Positions 58,701 through 64,000 of a stretch of DNA of 64,000 nucleotides are shown in pieces (position 1 is the stretch's first letter; each line of letters opens with the position of its first letter). The position numbers and the translations under genes were made by a program. The DNA is from Diplosphaera chodatii (Eukaryota; Chlorophyta; Trebouxiophyceae; Prasiolales; Stichococcaceae). The stretch is taken from NCBI GenBank assembly GCA_032358165.1, contig JAALGY010000010.1, forward strand, positions 1,054,001 through 1,118,000, written 5' to 3'. The notes beneath the pieces are model-generated. The model did no database searches. It had not been told where the DNA came from and saw only the letters and a program-made list of their open reading frames with translations.

Positions 58701-60812
58701 TGACCGCGCCGCGCGTGGCCGCCGAGCTGCAGCGCGCGTCCACCGCGATGCTGCTGGTCCAGAGCGACACGGGTGCGCAGTGCACCCTGTCCTGGAGCCA
58801 GTGGCGGTTCATCGATCTGTTGCAGCTGTTCTGCCTAGTACATCAGTGTGGGAGGTACAGTAGGAGGTAAGGTAGGACAGAACAGGCTCGCGCTGCACTG
58901 AGGACACAAGTGTGGTTTACAGATGTGCAGCGGGTGCTGGCGGCGCTGCTGACGCCGGCGACGGACGTGCCGCTGGGCCCGCACGCCGTCCGCCAGCAGG
59001 AGCGCGCGCGAGAACGGGCGGCCGCCCGCGGGGTGCCGATCCAGCCCTTCGAAGTGCGCGGCTCAGCAGGTGCGTTTAGGGTTTAGCGTAAGGTGGTTGA
59101 CCGCTGCATGACGGTGCGCATTTGACTGCTGCATGACCTGTTGCCCAGTGCTTCCTGGCAGCTATGATGAGGCGGCTGCAATGCCTTGCCCTGAGTCGAG
59201 CTGACATAGCTGCGAGCAGCGGGTGTGATGCCCTTGTCGCTGCATCGCAGGCTGGCAGGATGGACGTGGCATTGGCAGCGCCCCCGGCAGCATCCCGGCC
59301 ACATTCGGCAGCCCTGCCGGCAGCCCAGCAGACGGCAGGTGGCGCTCTGCATCAGCTGCGCCCCCAGCTATCAGGAGCGGGCCAGCCGACGCAGCAGGCA
59401 GGTGGCGGTCCCCTGCGGGACATCAGCTGCCGCCTCCGCAGCCGCCGCCGTCCCACCAGCCGCACTCCCAGCCCGCGGCAGCCGAGCAGCCGGTGCAGCC
59501 TCTGCAGTCTGACGATCCCTGGGGCGGCCAGGACGTGCCTGCGCCAGTGGCGGGGGTTGGTGCACGACCAGCCCTGCAGCAGGGCGCTCTGCGGGCTGCT
59601 CTTGCCTCCACAGCAGAGCGGCAGCAGTCGGCACCGCAGCAGCCCGCAGCGCCACCGCAGCATGCTGCTGCACGGTTCCAGCAGCGCCAGCAGCAGCAGG
59701 AACAGCTTGCCAGAGTACTGGGCCCAGATGTTGCCCGAGCAGCAGGCCTGCTGCCAGTGCCGCCAGCCTCCGGCGGCGCACCCACACAACAGCTGAAGAG
59801 CCGCCACTCTGCACCAGCAGCGGCTGCCGCCTCACTTGCTGGCAACCCTGTGTCGAAGCAGCAGCGGCCAGTGTACCACCCAGCTGCGCAGCAGCATGCC
59901 GTGCATGCACGGCTGCTGCAACCATCAGCCTCACAGCCAGTGTACCACACAACTGTTAACCAGCCATCCAGCACAGCGCCTTCCAAGCAGCCGCAGCAGC
60001 AGCATCGCCCGCCGTCACAGCCCTATGATCCCCAGCAGGCGCAGCAGCAGCCACGGATGCAGCTGGGGCGACAGACATCTCCACAACCACAACCAGCAGA
60101 GCAACAGCAGCAGCGGCCTCCAATGGCACCACTGCCAACAGCCAGACCCATGCCAGGCGGGCCAGGGCCGCCCGAGCATACACAGCGGCAGGTTGCACAG
60201 TCAGCAGCACTGCTGGCACAGGTCACGCTGAGCAGCAGAGAGGTGTCTCCACAGGGGCCGTCTGGCGCCATCAGCGGGGCGCAGGCGGGTGCCGACCTGC
60301 TGCGCCTGGTGCAGCGGAAGGCGTCTGGCGAAACAGCATTTCCAGGGGCTGCCTCCTCAGCGCCTGCCAGGCCTGCGGCCGTAGCCACGTTGCGGATGGA
60401 CGAATCTGGGGGCACCGGTGCTGCAGCCGATGCCAGAGTCCCCAAGCACAGCAAGCGCGATGCACAGCGCAGCATCCCCAGGAATGGCTGCGGACCGGCG
60501 GCCGCGTCACCATCACAACCTGGCAGCCAGCCTGCCAACAGCGCAGCAGCCACACTCCGTGTGGCAGTCCCACAGCAGCGGGGCAACCATCAAAGGGGCA
60601 GCAAGCCCAGGCCGGCATCGGCGGCACACAGAGCTGGTCGCTCGCCACGCTCGGGGCCCCAGCCGCCCTCGCCGGTGCTGACGGTGCGGCGGGGCAGCTC
60701 CGGGATGCTGGAAGTCGTAGCACGCAGCCCCACTGCAGCCGTGGCAGCATCCGTGGGTGCGGCGCACGCCCTGAAGGGCATCAGCCGCGGCCCCGGGCCA
60801 ACTGCTGGCTAA
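55750..60812 (+). CDS. Terminal nucleotidyltransferase (uridylyl/poly(A), HESO1/URT1/MUT68 group) with Q/P-rich tail
   Basis: Thirteen exons (55750-56277, 56430-56522, 56672-56766, 56899-56962, 57084-57186, 57280-57332, 57555-57665, 57870-58004, 58183-58322, 58465-58540, 58655-58772, 58923-59069, 59251-60812) give 1074 residues in phase. The catalytic core (~180-550) has PYGSFVSGLYSPEGDLDL (Gly215-Ser216, Asp227, Asp229), a third Asp (299) in PCDMS, ARVPIIKF, RLPALVRLVKAWA, NDASNGTFNSYALTLL and PPVLPP, then the PAP-associated DPFDACDNPGRT. The catalytic triad is complete, so it should add nucleotides to RNA 3' ends. The uridylyl/adenylyl choice cannot be read reliably here. Plant HESO1/URT1 and Chlamydomonas MUT68 of this group tail small RNAs and mRNA fragments. 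The N-terminal 176 residues hold PPKPPRSRRRGQRRKS and an acidic run. The last exon encodes ~520 Q/P/A/S-rich residues. The intron after GPTG is GC-AG. Confidence 0.87.
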
Positions 60813-61202
60813 ATCATCTGGGGCGACAGGCAGTAATGTACCGTGTACCGGAATATGGAGGCGGTGTGGGTTGTTGAAGGGTTGCGGTGATTGCCACACT
60901 GCAGGAGTGCAGTACCTGTGGCGGTGAACCATCGTGTCGGATGTCAAGGGCAGCATCTGATAGCATGTTGGACAGTGGAACGTTTGACTCGCCTCAGGAC
61001 CGTGATGTGGAGTTGCTGACGAACGCATAACCCAAATTAGTCATCTCGCGTCTGACAGATCAGAGGAATGTGCCCGACAAAATGTGCCGATGGGCAGAGC
61101 ATCTTGTGCGCGGCAGGCGTCCCAGCTGGCGGCCGCCGCCTGCTGGCGCTCTATCTGTTGCTGCACCAGCCAATCGTTCTCTGACCTGAATCACCAGACA
61201 AG
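60813..61202. other. Region between nucleotidyltransferase and RNase T2
   Basis: About 390 bp holding the 3' UTR of one gene and the promoter of the next. Nothing else seen. Confidence 0.4.
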
Positions 61203-64000
61203 ATGGCGCGCTTCCTGGTTGCCGCGCTGCTCGTCAGCTGCATCGCCGCAGTGGCCGCCCGCCAGCAGCCCAGCTACCCCAAGCTGAATGTGCCGGTGCA
61301 TCAAAACAATGACAACAAGGGCATCTCGCCCTGCGCCATCGGCCCCAGCTTCTGGTGCCGCAGCAAGCAGAACCAGGACGGCTGCGGCGTGACTGACCTG
61401 AACGTCGGGTGGGCAGCATGCATGCATATTTGTGCGGTTTTCGACACCGTGCGTGTTACGCCATTGGTGACGCGTCAGTGGGCTCTCTGAGCCGAGATGC
61501 ACCGCCAATGCCTATGCCCAGTGTCTGCGCTGCCTGTGCTCGGTAAGCGGTTTGTCGTTGTCGTGCCCCGCCTGCGCATCGATGGCCGCAGGGCCGCAGG
61601 GCCGCAAGCGATGCCGTTGCGACGTTGCAGTTGACTTGACCTTCACGCAGCCGGTAGCTTGCCACCCATAGAAGCGTGTTAAGCTTGCGTCGCAGGGTGG
61701 CTGGCTTCTCCACCCTGCTGGTCAATGAGACCAAGGTAAGCAACTTCTGCGCGACCAACCCGACCGCCCTCAAGTACGTCGGCGGCCTGATTGGTGCGCT
61801 TCCATCGCACCCCACCAGCCAACGTGCATCCCGTTGCGCTTTTGTGCAAATGTTGCCTCATATAGACCCTGCGGACCAGGGCGTCATTCTACACCCCTGA
61901 CTTGCACGTGAGTGCTGTTGCGGGGTGCAGCTGGGCCAGGATGAGAGGTCCCACCTCCTGCAGCATTGACTGCTCCAGCGTCATTCGTCTCTGTCTTGCT
62001 GCGTCCTGCCATCGCACGAGACACCTCCAAGGCCCTGCTGTGCAGCCATTTGCGCATGCCACATGCATTGCCAAACCAGCTGGGCACATCAGCTCTCACG
62101 CTGTGGCTCGCCCATGCATCAAACGTTTGAGCAAAACCCGTCTTCTGCCGTGTCTCCGCAGGCACCCCCCAGAACCAGTTCTCCCTGTACGTGCTGGCGC
62201 TGTACTGGGCCCCCACCGGCTGCCCCGCAGGTGTGCTGTGCCGTTACACCTGACCCCAAGCAATCAGAACAGACTAAGCACGCCACGCCTGTGGGCACCG
62301 CTCTTTCCGCGTGTAGCATCGCTGCAGACGGCCTGTGATGCGTGGTTTTGGACGCCCATGAGCTGGCCTCGGGATGCTGGAGAATGGGGCTCACTTGCGC
62401 TTGTGCCATGCCTGCAGTCGGCCTGGGCAACGGCGGCTTCTGCAGCGCGTACACCCAGAAGGGCTTCCACGCCGAAAACAACCTGGTGCGGCATCCTCTC
62501 TTGTGCCGTTGACAGCTGGCGGTTGGCGCCTCTGCACCCGGGCCAGTGCACATGCACCCATTCTGGCATTTGCTGCACACAGGTTTTGCAGCCCTTCCAC
62601 GGCGTTCAGACCAGTCAAATGACGATTAGTAAGGAGAGATGTGATCGTCATGCATGCAGGTGCTGCACGGCCTGTGGCCCGACTTCGGCCAGATCTACAA
62701 CTCTCCAGGCAACCCGGCCCCCTACGTTGGCTTCCCGCAGTGGTGCAACGGGTGAGCGCTGCTGCAGGCAGACCTGCACTCCAGCCTCGCACCCAGTTAC
62801 CGCATCCTGTCACAAACTAGTCCAAGGGCGGTGCCTGGCTGCACAACGACGTGCCCACAACCTGCCAGATCGGTAGCTCATGCTCGAGTGGCTGCGCGTA
62901 GCATGCGCTGGTTGTGTGTATCCGCATGCTGCATGCTGTGGGTGAAAACCCTCCCGACTGACACGACGTTCCTGCTGCCACCCTTCACAGCGACGCGGGC
63001 GACTTCTTCGAGTGCAGCATCCAGGGCAAGCTGTGTAGCCCGTCCACCCCGGGCTTCAACGTCAGCTCCCCCACCTTCAGCCAGTCGCAGTACGAGTTCT
63101 GCCTGCGCGCGCAGAACGGCCCGTCCAAGTGCCTGGTGCGCCGCCGCCGCTGCCCAGCAGCCCACCCTAGACATCTGTGCTTCACTCCATGGCCTGCCAA
63201 GCTGTTCAGCCCATTGGCGGCTGTGTACGGCCGTCAACCAGTCATCCGCCGTTTTCTGGAGGACAAGGCGATGCTGTGTGTGGAGATGCTGCGCATGCTG
63301 GTGGTGCCAGCACACACGCCTGCTCTGCTGGCGTGAGCACACAATTGAAGCCTGCCAGCTGGTGCGGCAGGTGCCGGACTCTGTCATCCGCCGCTACAAC
63401 GAGGAGTGGAAGGTGTACGCGCCCGGCTTCGTCGGCGCCAACTCCACCGGCGGCTACGGCTTCCTGGACCACGAGTTCACCAAGGTACCGTGTCAGAAAT
63501 GGTGCTAGTGGTTGTGTACTTGCTGGGCTCAGGGTTTGAGATCGTGTACGGCAGGCCGTATCTGTACCTCTCAAGTGCAGCCTTCCACCAAGTCCTTTGG
63601 CCATGCTGCCCGTGTCGTGGGCGAGTCCTGCAGCCTCTTGCTGTGGTGGATCGGCACGCCAATCACCTACATGCCGTTTTCCCCCTTTGCAGCACGCCAC
63701 CTGCATCGGCGGCAAGCTCACGCGCTCCAAGGCCGCGTTCTTCGGCACCGCCCTGGACTACACCAAGACGTACACCAAGGCCGGCACCGCCGCCCAGCGC
63801 GCCTTCTCCGCCAACGCCGGCAAGAACGTCAGCATCGACTTCCTCAACGCCGCCTACTCCGCGCCCCTGATCAACCAGGTGACGGTTTGTGATTTGTGAT
63901 TTGAGATTCTGACCCAGCAGCAGCCCGGCCCTGGCCTCCTGATCGCGGCCACCTGACACGCCGCCTGAACCGGGTGGTGCCGCAACCTTGCTCTGCTATC
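61203..64000 (+). CDS. Secreted ribonuclease T2 (3' end outside window)
   Basis: Eight exons are visible (61203-61408, 61696-61793, 62162-62230, 62418-62485, 62660-62751, 62991-63135, 63371-63484, 63693-63878), 326 residues in phase; a GTGACG donor after LINQ means more exons follow beyond the window. A signal peptide covers about 1-19 (ARFLVAALLVSCIAAVAA). Active-site motif CAS I is HGLWPDFGQ (His150). CAS II is HEFTKHATC (His260, Glu261, Lys264, His265), matching the family's HExxKHGTC with Ala for Gly. All catalytic His/Glu/Lys are present, so an active, secreted or vacuolar RNase is expected, typical of phosphate scavenging or RNA turnover. Extra Cys-rich segments precede CAS I (CGVTDL, FCATNP, GCPAVGLGNGGFC), longer than in plant S-like RNases. 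A possible cassette-like stretch in the intron at 62821-62872 is noted separately. Confidence 0.9.

Overview
The window looks like nuclear DNA of a green alga, probably a trebouxiophyte (Chlorella/Coccomyxa type). It is GC-rich and densely intronic. Most introns are 90-400 bp with GTGCGC/GTGAGT-like donors and TGCAG acceptors. It carries a chloroplast LIL3, an alga-type phosphotransacetylase and SnRK2-type kinases. I rebuilt 17 protein genes by joining exons whose splice phases agree; 16 give a usable product call or description. A further weak candidate is listed. No rRNA, tRNA, CRISPR or recognisable transposon was seen.

Layout: 1-730 (-) DUF4864-like protein, cut by the left edge; 1125-2904 (+) LIL3; 3825-6422 (+) AIM6-like phosphodiesterase; 6998-10941 (-) SRP54; 11752-12036 (+) Sec61 beta; 12435-12880 (-) weak zinc-knuckle candidate; 13587-16356 (+) ALG10; 17073-19571 (-) secreted propeller-like unknown; 20842-21998 (-) TAF9; 22334-25787 (+) serine carboxypeptidase; 26645-31283 (-) kinase 1; 32122-35151 (-) aluminium-resistance/methionine-gamma-lyase-like PLP enzyme; 35871-38468 (+) unknown Arg/Ser-motif protein; 39497-44089 (-) kinase 2; 44786-50237 (-) phosphate acetyltransferase; 51595-54024 (-) kinase-like protein that looks like a pseudokinase; 55750-60812 (+) terminal nucleotidyltransferase with a 520-residue Q/P-rich tail; 61203-end (+) ribonuclease T2, cut by the right edge.

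Themes. (1) The secretory pathway is over-represented: SRP54 and Sec61 beta are divergent neighbours, ALG10 follows, and the carboxypeptidase, RNase T2 and the unknown propeller-like protein have secretion signals. (2) Three related kinase genes lie on one strand within 28 kb. Two keep their catalytic residues and one has lost them. An unknown protein rich in R-x-x-S sites lies between the first two. (3) Several pairs are divergent over short intergenic gaps (DUF4864-like/LIL3, SRP54/Sec61 beta, TAF9/carboxypeptidase, PLP enzyme/unknown). (4) Six of roughly 148 reconstructed introns start with GC instead of GT.

Exon ends come from manual reading and may be off by a base in places. No transcript or database evidence was available.
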